Part shown: positions 38,686 to 50,830 of the stretch, in pieces | Layout of the letters: the number at the start of each line of letters is the position of its first letter | Numbering within the stretch: the first letter of the stretch is position 1 | Assembly (NCBI RefSeq): GCF_000972845.2 | Contig: NC_040011.1 | Span: 27,198,379 to 27,262,378, forward strand | Length of the DNA: 64,000 bases | Origin: Larimichthys crocea | Lineage: Eukaryota; Chordata; Actinopteri; Sciaenidae | Reading direction: 5' to 3' | Made by a program: the position numbers and the translations under genes | Notes under the pieces: generated by a model | The model's input: the letters and a program-made list of their open reading frames with translations, nothing else | The model's database searches: none | What the model was told of the DNA's origin: nothing

Positions 38686-41600
38686 ATGACAAGCCTTTCG
38701 AGGTTTAGTGGCTGCCCTCTGCCTTGCGTCAACCCCGGGGAGAGCAATACTGAACCCAGCATGGTGCTGCCACCTTTGGCAGGAGAGCACATGGGACACC
38801 CCACTGGCAGTTCCTTAAAACTCTGCCCCTCGCACAATTTGCGAGACTACCCAGAGACGAGGTCCAGTGCATATGTTGACCATTCGGTTCCCAATTTTTC
38901 AGACTCTGGATACCCCAGCCACCGGTTAGAGCACAGCCCTAGGGGCTTTATCATTGGAGCCAATCTTTCTGGAGCCGGCATGCCACCCGTCACTGATCAA
39001 CTGGCATCAAGAGCTAACCAACATGGCGGGATTGGAAGGTATCGTGACTTTCCTGGCTGCAGGGACAACAGAAGCCATGCTTTTTTCACAAGTTACCAGG
39101 AGCAGGCCCACGCCTCCACCGACGCATCTCGAGATCTCGGCAGCCAGATGATGCTGGGTCTACCTGGAGACCTCATCACCCGGACTCACCCTTATGGCCA
39201 AACTATCAACCCCAAGGGAAACAGCCAGCAACTTGTCACACAATTCCTGGGTCTGTACAAGCCCCTCAACATGGCAATTCAGCGTGGAGGAGGCGACGCT
39301 TTCCTCAGGTGCTCCAAACAAACAGTGAAGCATGAGCTGGTGTGCAAATGGAGTGACGGCCAAGAGGGGGCTGGGAAGCTGCCTTGCTCCAGAGCCTTCG
39401 GGACCATGTATGAACTTGTCACCCATGTGACAGTGGAGCATGTCGGAGGACCAGAGCATTCTGAATATGTTTGTCACTGGGAGAATTGTGCGAGGGACAG
39501 AAAACCTTTCAAAGCCAAATACAAGCTGGTGAACCACGTCAGAGTTCACACAGGGGAAAAGCCCTTTCCCTGCCCCTTTCACGGCTGTGAGAAAGTTTTT
39601 GCAAGATCAGAAAATCTTAAGATCCACAAGAGGACTCACACAGGTTAGTTCATAATAATTCATTCATTAATAAATAATAATAATAATAACAACAATAATA
39701 ATAATAATAACAATAATAATATTTTTTTTAATTAATTATGGTCAGTATTGTCCCACTTGACAAACTTTAGTTTTGCGTTGTTTATCTGTGTTTTATTCAG
39801 CATTATGTTATTGATTATGGAAGTTTGCGAGTTCGGTCATTATTCAGTTTATTTTAAATTATTATTGTTATTATTATTTTTTTTTTACAAAATGACGGTC
39901 ATATTGTGCTGCTGTTATTTAGGCCTACATTGTTATTTAAAAAAAAAAAAAAACAAGCTTCTCTGGCTGCTTCTTGCACTCTGTGTCACTGCCTGTTTTT
40001 TTTTGCAGCAGAACAGCATGTGCAGTCTCCATGCAGGAGCCACAGATGAATAGTAGTAAGCCAGTTACAAACGAGTACAGTGTGCAGGCCTAGTGGTTTG
40101 GGTGCCTCTCCCACTTCATTCAGTGAAATTATTAAATAAATGCCGGGACACCGGAGAGCTGTGACGTAGCCGTTACGCTGCCTCTGCCTCCCAGGGACTC
40201 GCCTCGTGCACTCAGGAAGAGGGCACATCTCACAGTGATGTAGGAATAAATAAATAAATAAATAAGGTGAGGTGACCCTAGTCAGCAAAAATACATAATT
40301 ATCAGTGTAAACAAAATGAGTCACGCTTTAAAACAGAATGTTGATTTATGGCTTCAGCCTCTTTTAATTTCATCTCTTTGATGGGCCTGTTACCTCTGTC
40401 ATAAAATGCATTTCATTTTTCCACCCTTCCTTCCTGATATGAGCACAGATTGAAATATCTTCCATAAAAAGGATTTACTGTGCCATCTTATTTTATTCTT
40501 ATTTACACACACTTACATTGCAGTTCAACTCAAATGTAGGCATTTAAATTCATTGAAAATAAATAATTAACAAATGAAGTGACATGGCCCTGAGAAAGAA
40601 AAATATATTTATTAGGTGTCCCCTTCTTACTTGTGGTGTAAATGGTTTTACTAATGAAAGGAACGAGAATAGAGACAGAAAAAAGATACGCTCAATGACA
40701 TTTGTTATTCCACAACTGCACATGCGTGGTGTGTTGTTAATTAGACATCATTTATGTCAGGGAAATTTATGAACTTTTTTTTACCCACTCAAAATTCCTC
40801 AGGACACTCATCTATTAAGATAATTTAACAGAAACTAACAGCCACAGTGATAATTTATCAGAAACTATTCAAGTTTTATTTATGAGTCCATACCTCTCCG
40901 TGATTGTCCTCTACATCATGAACCGTGTGTGCAGCAGGGACAGTGCGCAGCTGCAGGCCATTTTGCAAACTAAAAGATCGATTAGCACCTCGGTTGCCAT
41001 AATTCATTCTGGGCACGATAACTCAATTTAAAACAAATCTTTGCATTTGCTGTCGCTGCTTCACGATAATCTAATGCATGGGTTAACTAGAGCCTTGTTG
41101 ATAAACTGCCTCACTTGTTGCGAGGAGCAGGACTGCAACAAAGTTTCAGCAGCTATCCTGAACACTGCACTTTAATAACTTATGGCACGTTTATTTTATT
41201 TTATTTTAAACCATTTATCATCAAGCCTGTCGTTGCCTGAAAAGCGGATCTGTGTTTGCAGTGTCACTGACTGACAGCTGAAGATCTGATACACAGTGTC
41301 GACTGAAGCCTGAATGTGCATTTTTATGTTTTAGGGTCACTTTTAGTACAAGGGCGCACTCAATTTACTAAAGCTGCACCAGTTTGAGCGTATATAACCA
41401 GGCAGAGCATGCACGGGCCTGTATGCATTTTCATAACTCGCCGTCATTTCTCTCTTTGCACCGTTTAGGTGAAAAACCTTTCAAATGTGAGTTCGAGGGC
41501 TGCAACCGGAGGTTTGCGAACAGCAGCGACAGAAAGAAGCATTCTCACGTGCACTCCAGTGATAAACCCTACATGTGCAAGGTCAGGGGCTGTGACAAAT

Positions 41601-42094
41601 GTTACACCCACCCAAGCTCCCTGCGAAAGCACATGAAGCTCCACTGCAACAAGGCCCACGACGCCAAAAGCGGTGACGCGCGTCCTGGTGAAGGGGGCCA
41701 CATTGCGGAGCCCAGGTCGACCCGAGTCCCGGATGGAGCCCAGCTCAGCCCCCCTCACCCCCCCAACTCAACTCAAGATGTCCCCCTTTCCCCAGAGAGT
41801 CGAGACGAGTCGACCCTGAGGTCACGTTTCCATCACACATTTGACAGCAGTTTGGACTACTCCACACACAGGTCACAGCCCCTCTTGGACCCTTTGTTGC
41901 TACAGAGAGGCAGCTACAGGTCCCAGTCCTCCCAGTATCCCTGCGGCCAGACAGGTCACGCGTTTGCCCAGAGCTCAAGGACTTTCCCCTCCACTTCTCC
42001 CTTTCAGAAAAGTATTGTCAATGGATGGTACACATGCCACAGCGGCGTGGACTCTTTCCCACCAAAGCAATGTAACAACATCCCGTCTCTCTGA
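38686..42094 (+). CDS. zic6: zic6, five-C2H2-finger ZIC transcription factor (2 coding exons)
   Basis: Coding exons are 38686-39643 and 41469-42094, giving 527 residues. The donor is ACACAG|GTTAGT (phase 1) and the acceptor CCGTTTAG|GTGAA. The intron starts with an in-frame TAG, so unspliced reading stops at once. An in-frame TAG at 38665-38667 precedes the ATG. Fingers use C220/C234/H247/H252, C263/C268/H284/H288, C296/C301/H314/H318, C326/C331/H344/H348 and C356/C361/H374/H378. W222 and W265 keep the tandem CWCH2 motif. Finger 5 is C-x4-C, as in ZIC5, not C-x2-C as in zic3. There is no second intron. The long tail is Ser/Pro-rich and carries [10 protein letters not shown] near the end, resembling NEWYVCQ of ZIC5. 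The N terminus [10 protein letters not shown] and the linkage to zic3 identify zic6, a gene known from fish and absent from mammals. It presumably acts in the nucleus on ZIC sites in dorsal neural tissue. The family is certain; the orthology is very likely. Confidence 0.93.
39670..39720. repeat. (AAT)n repeat in the zic6 intron
   Basis: An imperfect AAT/AAC tract starting 26 bases after the zic6 donor site. Confidence 0.9.
40245..40264. repeat. (AAAT)n repeat in the zic6 intron
   Basis: About five AAAT units. Confidence 0.85.
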
Positions 42095-42410
42095 AGTCCT
42101 GATGGGACGGAAGAGGGCGGATTTTTTTTTTTTTTTTTTTTCATAGTTGAAAACATCCAGCTGTATTTCTATTACTGTGTATTTTTGGTGAATGTTGTAT
42201 CAGATATTTAGTGACACGTTCTGAGTCATCCTCGAACATTTGCGAAATGTGGCGAGCTTTGTTGTTGTGAGGCCTGTTTGGTTTGGCTTGTAGCCTATAG
42301 CCACATCTCCCCCACAGTGGGTTAAAGGAACTTTGACAAAGTGTATATGCCTAATTGTTCACTGTGTTACATAATTATTAAAGCTATCTATCTCAAGTGA
42401 GACAACAAAA
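42095..42410 (+). other. zic6: zic6 3' UTR with ATTAAA signal
   Basis: After the stop codon the sequence runs through a T20 tract (42122-42141) to ATTAAA at 42377-42382. Further signals lie at 42601-42606 (AATAAA) and 42929-42934 (ATTAAA), so longer ends are possible. The nearest signal gives a UTR of roughly 300 bases. Confidence 0.55.
42377..42382 (+). terminator. zic6: zic6 candidate poly(A) signal ATTAAA
   Basis: The first standard signal variant after the zic6 stop codon, followed about 30 bases later by an A-rich stretch. AATAAA at 42601-42606 is the main alternative. Confidence 0.45.
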
Positions 42411-43441
42411 AAAAAAAAGAAGGACAAATGATTTTATGGAAATCTGCGTGTTGAGTCTTGACCTTATAGGCTATTTCTGGAAAGTAAAAGAAGGTCTTGC
42501 TGAATGTAGCCCTGAGTACAGGGGTCTTTGTTGAATGTAAACTAGGTGTAATGTATGTCGGGAAGATAGAAACATTATTCATGTCTTTGTCGCAAGATGA
42601 AATAAATATCTGAAAGTTCTTTTCTCCAGTCAAAAATTTAAAACCTACCAAGCCTGCGTGATGGGCCTGAAGCATGATTTGTCTGTAATTAAGATACTGC
42701 GAGCCTCAGTAGGTTTTTTATTTTTCTCTCCTTGATTAAGTTCCACTGTTCTCCCTCTTTTCATTACACATTCTTGTTTGTATTATATGTATATTTCACA
42801 TTTCTGTGAAAAAGTAAGACCAGTGTGAGCATAAACCAGTGTTCGTGATACTATTAAAAACGTTTAATTAGCATACAGTTCTACTGTACATAAGGCTACT
42901 GTATAATTAATTATGTATTCTATATTTTATTAAAGTGTCTATATTCTCTTTGATCAGGCGTGTGTGGTTAAACCCAATCAGTGCATTCTCATCGTGAACT
43001 TTATTTTATTTATTTATTTCTCATCATTTCTGGTGCGCCATATTTGCAGGTTTTGCGCATGCATACGGAGGGTATTCTCACGCACAGACGATATATTTTA
43101 GGCCTTCAACAGAAAGATATTAGGCTAAATCTCCTGTGAGTGAACGCTAACATGTGACACTCACTAAAATCTACAAACAGTGCCTGAAAGTGATGGTTCA
43201 ACGATCCTTTAAACAAAGAGCGTTCGCTTTTTCTATCAAATTTGAGTTTTCATAACTGCGCCAGTGCGTGCGTCTTTTTGGAATACAGGTGTGTTTGCCA
43301 CAAGGTCACGCGCATTCTGTCTCGTCCTCGCGTGCTTTTTCCCCCTCCTACTTAGAGTCAGTTTAGATGATTTTATATCATATAAATTACTTTATATTTT
43401 CATTTGATTTCTCTCTCTGGTTCTCTCTTGCTCACACATAA

Positions 43442-43484
<43 letters not shown>

Positions 43485-45029
43485 CCAAAGCATCTTACCT
43501 GGAAGCTGAAGGAACAAATATTTAGTTTTAAAATATTGTATTGTTCAAAACGTTAATAATTTAACACTCCATTCATATTTTTTTTTGTCATTATTTTATT
43601 CATGGCACAAACAGAAAGCTTTTATTTACTTAATAAAGGCTTTTACTTTCAAAGTATTTGGAGCTCCTCTCTTTGAGTCTGAATTAATAGATTTAACTGC
43701 TCCAAAATCACAGTAGCACTCAGAAAGACAGAAATGTGCTGTTCTGTTTCATTTGGCTATTGATATAAGTAAAAGACATGTTTTTGTTTTTTTTGGATGT
43801 CGAGTTTGCCTCACTTTACCTAAGATACAGTTTTATTGACATTTGTTCATGTTTGCTTTTTTTTTTTTTTTGGTACCTTCTGGAATGTAAATTTCAACAA
43901 ACACTTCATTATTTCTGAACAATTAGCTGAGAAGATTTCTTTTTGAAGGCTTGAATTCAGTTTCACTAATACTCCTGGTGCAGAGCTTAACTCATAGTGA
44001 GTTATTATTGTCATACATCTCGTTCTAAGTTTACACTCCCTGTTCCCTGTGTCAAAATGTACACCTCTCTCTAACAATATTACAGACTTAAAGAAGAGAG
44101 TGATGGGAAAGTGTCCAGGCTGAAGTACACTTAATGGGGCATTTAATGGTGTGTGGCTAAAGATGATGTATCCAGGGAGTGTATATCCTTGTCCTGCTCA
44201 AGAAAGTATGTAGCTTGATTATTGTGGAGGTTGGCTATAGGTCACGTCTATGATGAATGAGGTAATGAAAAAATAAAAACCTCTGCTCCACTGCCAGGAG
44301 CAAAGCTTTATACTTTATACCTGCATGTGTGGATGTCAGCATTTTATACCATTAAACATGTGGATGATGACTGCTATTATGGTATATACCTATTTGTCAC
44401 ACACATCAAAAAGATACCAGGTCAAAAGTGCATTCATTTTACATTTCTTTGAAATATATCCTTACAGTGATCTGACAGCTAACTAGCTATAACAAGGGTG
44501 TTCAGTGAAAGGATTTGATGAGGGGGCAGTTGTCTGGATGACCACAAAAACACGGAGGTGAATGCTCCAAGACGAATACTTCAGACTCTTTAAAAGTTCA
44601 GAAGACTTTGGTTATGGTGTTGTTATTCTCGGACAAAATACGAACCATTAAGCCGCTCATAACATGTTTGTTGCAATGTTGCACATCATTCTATATTTCT
44701 AAAAAAAAGTTTCCATCCTGAAAACATGCAAAGTAAGTGCCTACATTTTCATGTGCTTACAATGTTAATTGTTCCCGAGACGGTGCATAGCTGTGATGAA
44801 CTTCTGTGTGCTGGTTAAAAGTGTATGTTGCACATGGTACTCATGGGGATACATCTTTTGGGAGAGTCAAATATTTTTCATGATGGATTTTGCAAATCCC
44901 TCCTGAGTCGTAGTTAATTTTAGTTTTTAGCCTACCATGAGGCATTTCCTGAAAACTAACCACAAGTTGATGGATTTCAGTTTTGATAAGACAACAACCA
45001 GTTTGAACTGTGTAAACTATCCCTCCCTC
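42410..45029. other. Gene-free sequence after zic6
   Basis: Alternative poly(A) signals at 42601 and 42929, a CpG-containing patch with TTGCGCATGCA at about 43054-43064, the (AC)n at 43444 and poly-T at 43857-43871. No coding signal. Confidence 0.6.
43444..43481. repeat. (AC)n microsatellite
   Basis: About 19 AC units, 1.3 kb past the zic6 stop. Confidence 0.95.
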
Positions 45030-45135
45030 CCTCCATCCATATCCCGCTTACACTTCAGGGTCAGGGGTGGGGGCTGGAGCCAAACCTAGCTGCCACTAGA
45101 CAAGAGGCGGGGTACGCCCTGGACAGGTCCTCCAT
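45030..45135. repeat. Teleost interspersed repeat fragment (CATCC...GGCTGGAGCC type)
   Basis: A short fragment with CCATCCATATCCCGCTTA, then GGGGGCTGGAGCCAAACC, GAGGCGGGGTACGCCCTGG and ACAGGTCC. This motif order is characteristic of a very common fish repeat that surrounds retroelement tails. Only about 100 bases remain. Confidence 0.65.
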
Positions 45136-47190
45136 AAATATATTTTGTTTTTCCTAAAAAAAAAAAATTCTTTTAATAAACAGTGAATGTGTACCTGGAA
45201 AAAGTACCACTACGATAAAACTACCCAGGTAATAATGCAAATAATTTTCATGCAGTGGAAGACCTGTATGATGTAGTCTAATGATAGATCATTCAAAGCA
45301 GTTATTATTGTAAAATATTTCAGTTGTGAAGGCTTCTTTCTTCAAGCAAATTGAGGTGAACTGTGCTGCCTTTGATCAGTGTACTTTAATGATGTGATGA
45401 CTGAGATCTTTCTTTCTCTTCTGTTGCAACCTTATCAATAGATTGCATCAAATGTGTTCGGTATTACTGTAGTATCAGTATTTTTAAAGATTATGTATTT
45501 TTTATGTCAGAGCTCATCTTCTAAACCCCAAGTATCGTATGTCCCATTCTGGCCCTTTTCTACTGCATTTCTAAATATAGTAAAGCCTTCCACAGAAAAC
45601 ATGATAGATAATCGCACATTATTGTTGGTTCAAAGAAGCTTCTGTTTATACATATGGAAAACCCGTTTTCCGTTTGTTGCGCAAGAACATATATAAAACC
45701 TAGAGGCAGCAACCTAAGCTGTGAATTTCTCCGACTACTGTATCTAATCTTTTTGTCGTAGATTCTGACCATGCCTCGGTAATATTCCATAATCATTGAA
45801 CCCTGCCACACCCTTCCCCCCAGTGATCGCAACTGATTAGACCTCTGCTTCCCAGTTTGCCACTTGCCGCCGCCATCTTTACTCTTGCACTCTCTGCCTA
45901 GCAACAAGCACAGGCGCCATTTTGGACAGGGGTATACATCAATTTAATGTAAATAATCCATTTCACCTTGGGATCCATTGAATTTCTATCTCGCCCCCCT
46001 GGATCGCTGTTATGCCATACTTGGGTTGAGCCCCAGCTGTGTACCAGGGGGTGGGCTGCTTTGTCAAACCAGGTCTTTGGTTTTATGCATCATCATAACC
46101 ATGTATGACATCTTGCGTAACTTACACTGCGCGGCTCACTTTTCTGAGTAAGGTTTAAGCGCTCGGCTGGGGCTGTGTCAGCGTTGACACTGACTGACCG
46201 AGTGAGATTTTAATTGGATCTCTGGCTTTTCCCCCCATCGTCCCCAGGTCAAGCCAGTGGTGCTGTTTCTCCCCAACTCACTTTCTTTTCATCCACCCCT
46301 CTGTGGCCCCCTCCCTCCTTTTTTTTTTTTTTTTTTTGCCTGGTCCTCTTGTTCCTCCGTCTCATCTATCTCTATCCTTGCAGCTCCTGGCTATCTTCAC
46401 CCTCTATGGCTCCTTCATGATGGCCCCCTAATCTCCGACAGTGTGGTTCCATGGTAAGTAGGTATGCTCTGCCAGATTCTCCCCCAAAACATGCAAGGAA
46501 CTTGACTCATATAGTTGTGTTTTCTGTACATTTCCCATTGCTCAATGGACAATTTTAAACCCCCATGGTAAACTAGATATGGCTGCACTGCTGCTTTAAT
46601 TTTTTTCGCATTCCCTTTCCAATTGGAGAACGGTGGATACTGAGGGGTTTGGCATCAGTGATGCTAACAATGCATAATGAGGGCCATTGTTACAATGAAG
46701 ACTGATTCTGAAGTAACGGATTTAACAACATGTACGACTGTCAATAGAATGAAATAGTGGAGTGAACTGAAAACGTAGCTCATGTCACATGTTCCTACAT
46801 GTGTAAGGTAATCCGTTTCATGTCGAAGCCTGTGTTAATTTGACAGCTCGACAATTAATAAGCTTTTACACACCACCAGAAGCAGGCCTCTTATGTAAGA
46901 CAATGCAATCATTACAATTATATGAACATTGTTTAGTATGTTTACAAAGCCTAAAATGGTGAATAGGAATATAGAGTCCCAGTGTTGTGCTCTGATAATT
47001 TATCCAGACTGATCCTTTAGATTTCTTTCTCATCCTCATCTGCACTGCAGTTTTCTGATTTCAGCGGTGCCAACCCCCTGTGTAGTCCAGCCTGTACCAG
47101 AGCTTATTAAACTAGCCTCCTATTCACTCTCTCCAACGGTCGCCCCACTGTCAACTTAAGCCCAAGCCCCTCGAACACTCTCCGACTATT
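45136..47190. other. Gene-free sequence
   Basis: A10-12 run near 45157, an RFX half-site CCTAGCAAC at 45897-45905 and an 18-base T run at 46320-46337. No domain-bearing frame; the 115-codon minus-strand frame at 45560-45907 has no recognisable feature. Confidence 0.6.
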
Positions 47191-47194
47191 GTTG

Positions 47195-47345
47195 CAGAAT
47201 TCACCAAAAACTGAGTAGTGCTGAAGAGCCAATATGCAGCGGGACAGAGAGAAAGGCTCCGCCTGTCCTCATATCTAATGCATATTTGTCTTTTGATGCA
47301 TTGCAATTTATCCCTGTGGATGGTTCATAAAAAAGATGTCTTTTT
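47195..47345. promoter_or_regulatory. Candidate conserved element H
   Basis: Repeat-free stretch with CTAATGCATATTTGTC (octamer/homeodomain-like) and TGATGCATTGCAATTTATCC in an otherwise plain gene-free region. Confidence 0.28.
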
Positions 47346-47349
47346 TTCA

Positions 47350-50300
47350 TTTATTATCCATGCCTTACATAACAGATATTTTGACAGTTTCTGATGAGCT
47401 AGTTTCTGAGATATCATAGAGACTTTAATGGTCCCCTATGAGGTGGTAAGCTCAAGAGGTAATCATATGACTGACAATGATTATCTCATACGACAGCAAA
47501 TAACAAACTGAAAGTAAAAGTTTTTAGATAAGGGCTGCAGTATATGCTGTGGCAAAAGGAAAATAAATAATATTTTAAAAGTCCACATCTTTCCAAGATA
47601 GAGTAGGTTGTGTGGGGTGAGCAGACCTTTGAAGATCTTTCAACTCAAGCAAGCTCCAGGCCTATGAGATGCAATGCCATCCTTTTAAGGCAGTGACCAT
47701 AACTTTGGTCCTCTTGCTTCTAATCCCTCCTCTAGACCCTTGTCATCAGAGATCAACCAGGCTGAGCCTTAATGTCCTCCACTCGCTGGCAAGGGCAGCT
47801 GGTAGCTTTTATGTATGTGAAGAGCCAGATGAATATGCTTAAATCAGCACATTGGAACAGGAATTCATCCCTTTATCTTCATCTGTGTTTCTTAACAGAT
47901 CTGCAGTATATGATCTTTGAGAAATTACCGGTTACATTTTAGATCCTCCGTTTAATGATTCACATTTTACAGAATGCATTTGAAGTGTTCGTTTAAAAAA
48001 ATGTTATAAAGGCTTTGATCATGATGCCTAAAGAGCACAATGCCTTAGATTTGACAAAAAAACAGCATAAAGGGACACCAAATGCATGCTGTCTCTCAAA
48101 ACTATCACATTTCATTAGCAATGAATGATATGATTTCTCAAATCTCTCTTGTTTGAGGTTGAACTTAAAAAGGGGATCACATTGATCACGATCCAGGGTG
48201 TTTCAAAGCGGAGAGCAATCGCGAGTGTTTAATTTTATCTGTTGCAGTATACATTGCAAGGCGGTAATCAAGCCTGTGAACTCGACATCTGAAGGAAGGA
48301 TTCTGTTTCTGATCACATCTCTATTGAAGTCCATCCATTTTCTTAACATGGATGTGTTGACACACTCAAGCTTGCTCTCCTTGGTATGAGGCCGTCAAAT
48401 TAATACATGTACTTGACATAATGCTGTATATAGTTTTCACCCGATGTCTAGTGTTTCTAGCTTTAGTTAGAGGGCCACAGGGCCACATTTTAGAAAGCTG
48501 TAAGTGGGGACTCATGGCGATCTCGCTGTTAACCTTAAGCGTTACAAGAACACCCCAGGGCCTAACTCTACAATGATGGATGTAGGGGTTGTGGGAGTTA
48601 GGGGGGGGCCCACACACACAACCCAGGAATTCCCCTTGGGCCTTTTCAATTACAGTTAGACCAAGCTCCACACTGTGAAGTTATGTTGCTTTAAGGCTGT
48701 GACATTAATGGAAGGGACAAATGTGATTTGGTGTGGTGTTGACCCTAAAGTGCATGACACAGACAGAAGCACTCCAATCGTACAGAGGCAAGAGGAAGAA
48801 ATGCAAGGTAACGCACTGCTGCTTTATTTATTTACAGCCATCGATAAAATGATCCAAACGGACCAAAGTGTCATTTTGGTCCTTCTGAAGTGAAAGAACT
48901 ATTGATGGAAATAGTTTATCATTAGGCACAGGCTAAAGGAAGCACACGGAGCATGAGAGAGAGTAATTAGCCACTAGTGCAGCTTTGAGGAGCCCAGGTA
49001 ACGGATTTAAGAGTGGCAAAGGGAAAGTGATGCACTGTCCCTTCATCTTTTTCATGATCAATAAGAGAGCCTAACCTTGTATTGGACATATGCTATGATA
49101 TGGTAATAGGGTGTACAACATGCGTGTCTGCGTAGGTGTGTGTGCGCGAGCACATGTGCACATTCAACATCAAAATCAGCTGCAGTGATTTGGTTCCAGG
49201 ATCAGCGCTATGCCAGTATCACCGCTGACTGAAACCTGTGAAGTTTGCACTCTTCTACAGATGACTTTCTAAAAAGAGCAAGTCACAACCGACTGCACTT
49301 AATTTAGTCCTCAGGGAATAATGCCGTGTTGTAGGTGTCTGGAAGAGGCAGGAGATCAAAAATCCATCCCTCATGCACCAGAAGAGTGTTTCAGATAGCT
49401 CCTCACAGCCCGTTATTAAAGTAGGATGTATGGCTGAGGTAAGCTGCACTTGTCTTCGTTGCCACTCCTGTATCTTGATGTATCCCCACTGTTGCTCTTG
49501 TGAATGCTGTTCCTTTAGTTATGTCATTGACAGAATTATGCAATCCATCTGTGCAATTGGGGTATGTCTCAGACGTTTTAATCTGTGCAAACAGAACATT
49601 ATTCCCATGAAAATGCAGCGCTTTCAGTAGAACAAATACATCATCCCCACCCTGCCTTGACAGATATAAGGTCAATACAAAAACAATCTGATTTCTTAAA
49701 AAAAAAACAAGTTGTGCTTGGAAGAGAAGAGATTAAAGCAGAAATTGTGACATTCTTGTTTGAAAATGGTACAATATCTGAAACTGAAACAGAAAAAACC
49801 CAGATATAAATTAATCACCACAAACTGTGCATATAGTGTAATTGCCTGGTATTATTACCACTTGATCAAACAAATCATTAACTATGCTCTGTACATTAAC
49901 TTAATACAGAATCTGTGGGTGCATGAATAATGCTGAGGAGCCAAGAGGAAAAAAAAATCCACTCCCTCCTTCCATCTTATTACCACTCAGTTGGACTGTA
50001 AGTACCTAAATGTCCTTATTTTTCCTGCATGTTTTTTTTTTTTTTTTTTTTAAATGTTGTACATTTATTTAAAGACACCAGCCAGTTACATGAAAAGCAG
50101 GGTAAATGGATCAGGAGTCAGGCGTGGGCTGTTGGTAATACACACATGTGAACAAGATGCCAGAGGCAACGTGAAGTCACTGACATAATTATCTAAACAC
50201 GTTTTATTATTTATCTCCACAATAAAACAGGCTTTGCATGTTGTTGCATGTTGTAAATCCATCCACCCAGGATGCCTATAGATCATATCGGCTCGTATCA

Positions 50301-50550
50301 GATCAGATCGTAGCCACTGATATTAATTAATGCAGTTTTTTTTAAATGTATTAGTTCAGTTTAATTTGTGGGAAGCCTGTGCAGGGATAGAGGGTAATAA
50401 ATGTCTTTATTGTCCCCTGAGAAAGCCAGATGTTGATTGTGTGTGTCTGCATGCGTGCGTCTCTTCCAAAGTTAAAATGAAACCTAGGCCTCAGCAGCAT
50501 GAAGGACTGAAGTCCCCGTGTATGCTAGCTCACAGATCACAGAAGTTATG
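47350..50550. other. Gene-free sequence
   Basis: Unique, AT-rich, with a small hairpin GGACCAAA/TTTGGTCC at 48860-48882 and a T20-type run near 50032-50052. Enhancer-like texture at about 47690-47900. No gene supported. Confidence 0.6.
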
Positions 50551-50559
50551 AAAGACTGC

Positions 50560-50830
50560 TCTTTGATCATTTCCATTTCTAATATAATTTCCTTTGAACA
50601 TTTCAAGTCACTTGTGCTTTTATTTATAAAGCCTATTTAGACAATCAAGGGGTTGAAAATAATTAGGCTCGTGTGCACATGAGTGTGGACATGTATTCCC
50701 TTTCAATCAGTTAAAACCAGCTCTGTTAATTAAAGTTCTGAGCTGCTACTCTGCCCAAATAATTTTCTTATTAGCTAAAACATTCCTTAGATCTGTTGTC
50801 AGCAGAGCATATTTTCTTTTGGTTGCTTCT
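50560..50830. promoter_or_regulatory. Candidate conserved element I
   Basis: High-complexity sequence with TTTATTTATAAAGCC, GACAATCAAGGGG, AAAATAATTAGGC and GTTAATTAAAGTTC motifs and no simple repeats. A second similar patch follows at about 50960-51120. Confidence 0.33.

Larger units (their letters stand above)
39644..41468 (+). other. zic6: zic6 intron 1
   Basis: An 1825-base GT-AG intron in phase 1 at the same glycine codon as zic3 intron 1, so the position predates the split of the two genes. It holds an AAT-rich repeat just after the donor, an (AAAT)n run near 40245, poly-A and poly-T runs, and otherwise AT-rich sequence with no coding signal. Confidence 0.94.

Noticed and set aside
39160..39582. 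140-codon minus-strand open frame within zic6 exon 1
   Set aside because: It is the reverse complement of the finger-coding exon, with no independent signal.
45560..45907. 115-codon minus-strand frame, considered as a transposon remnant
   Set aside because: No transposase or reverse-transcriptase motif could be found in it.
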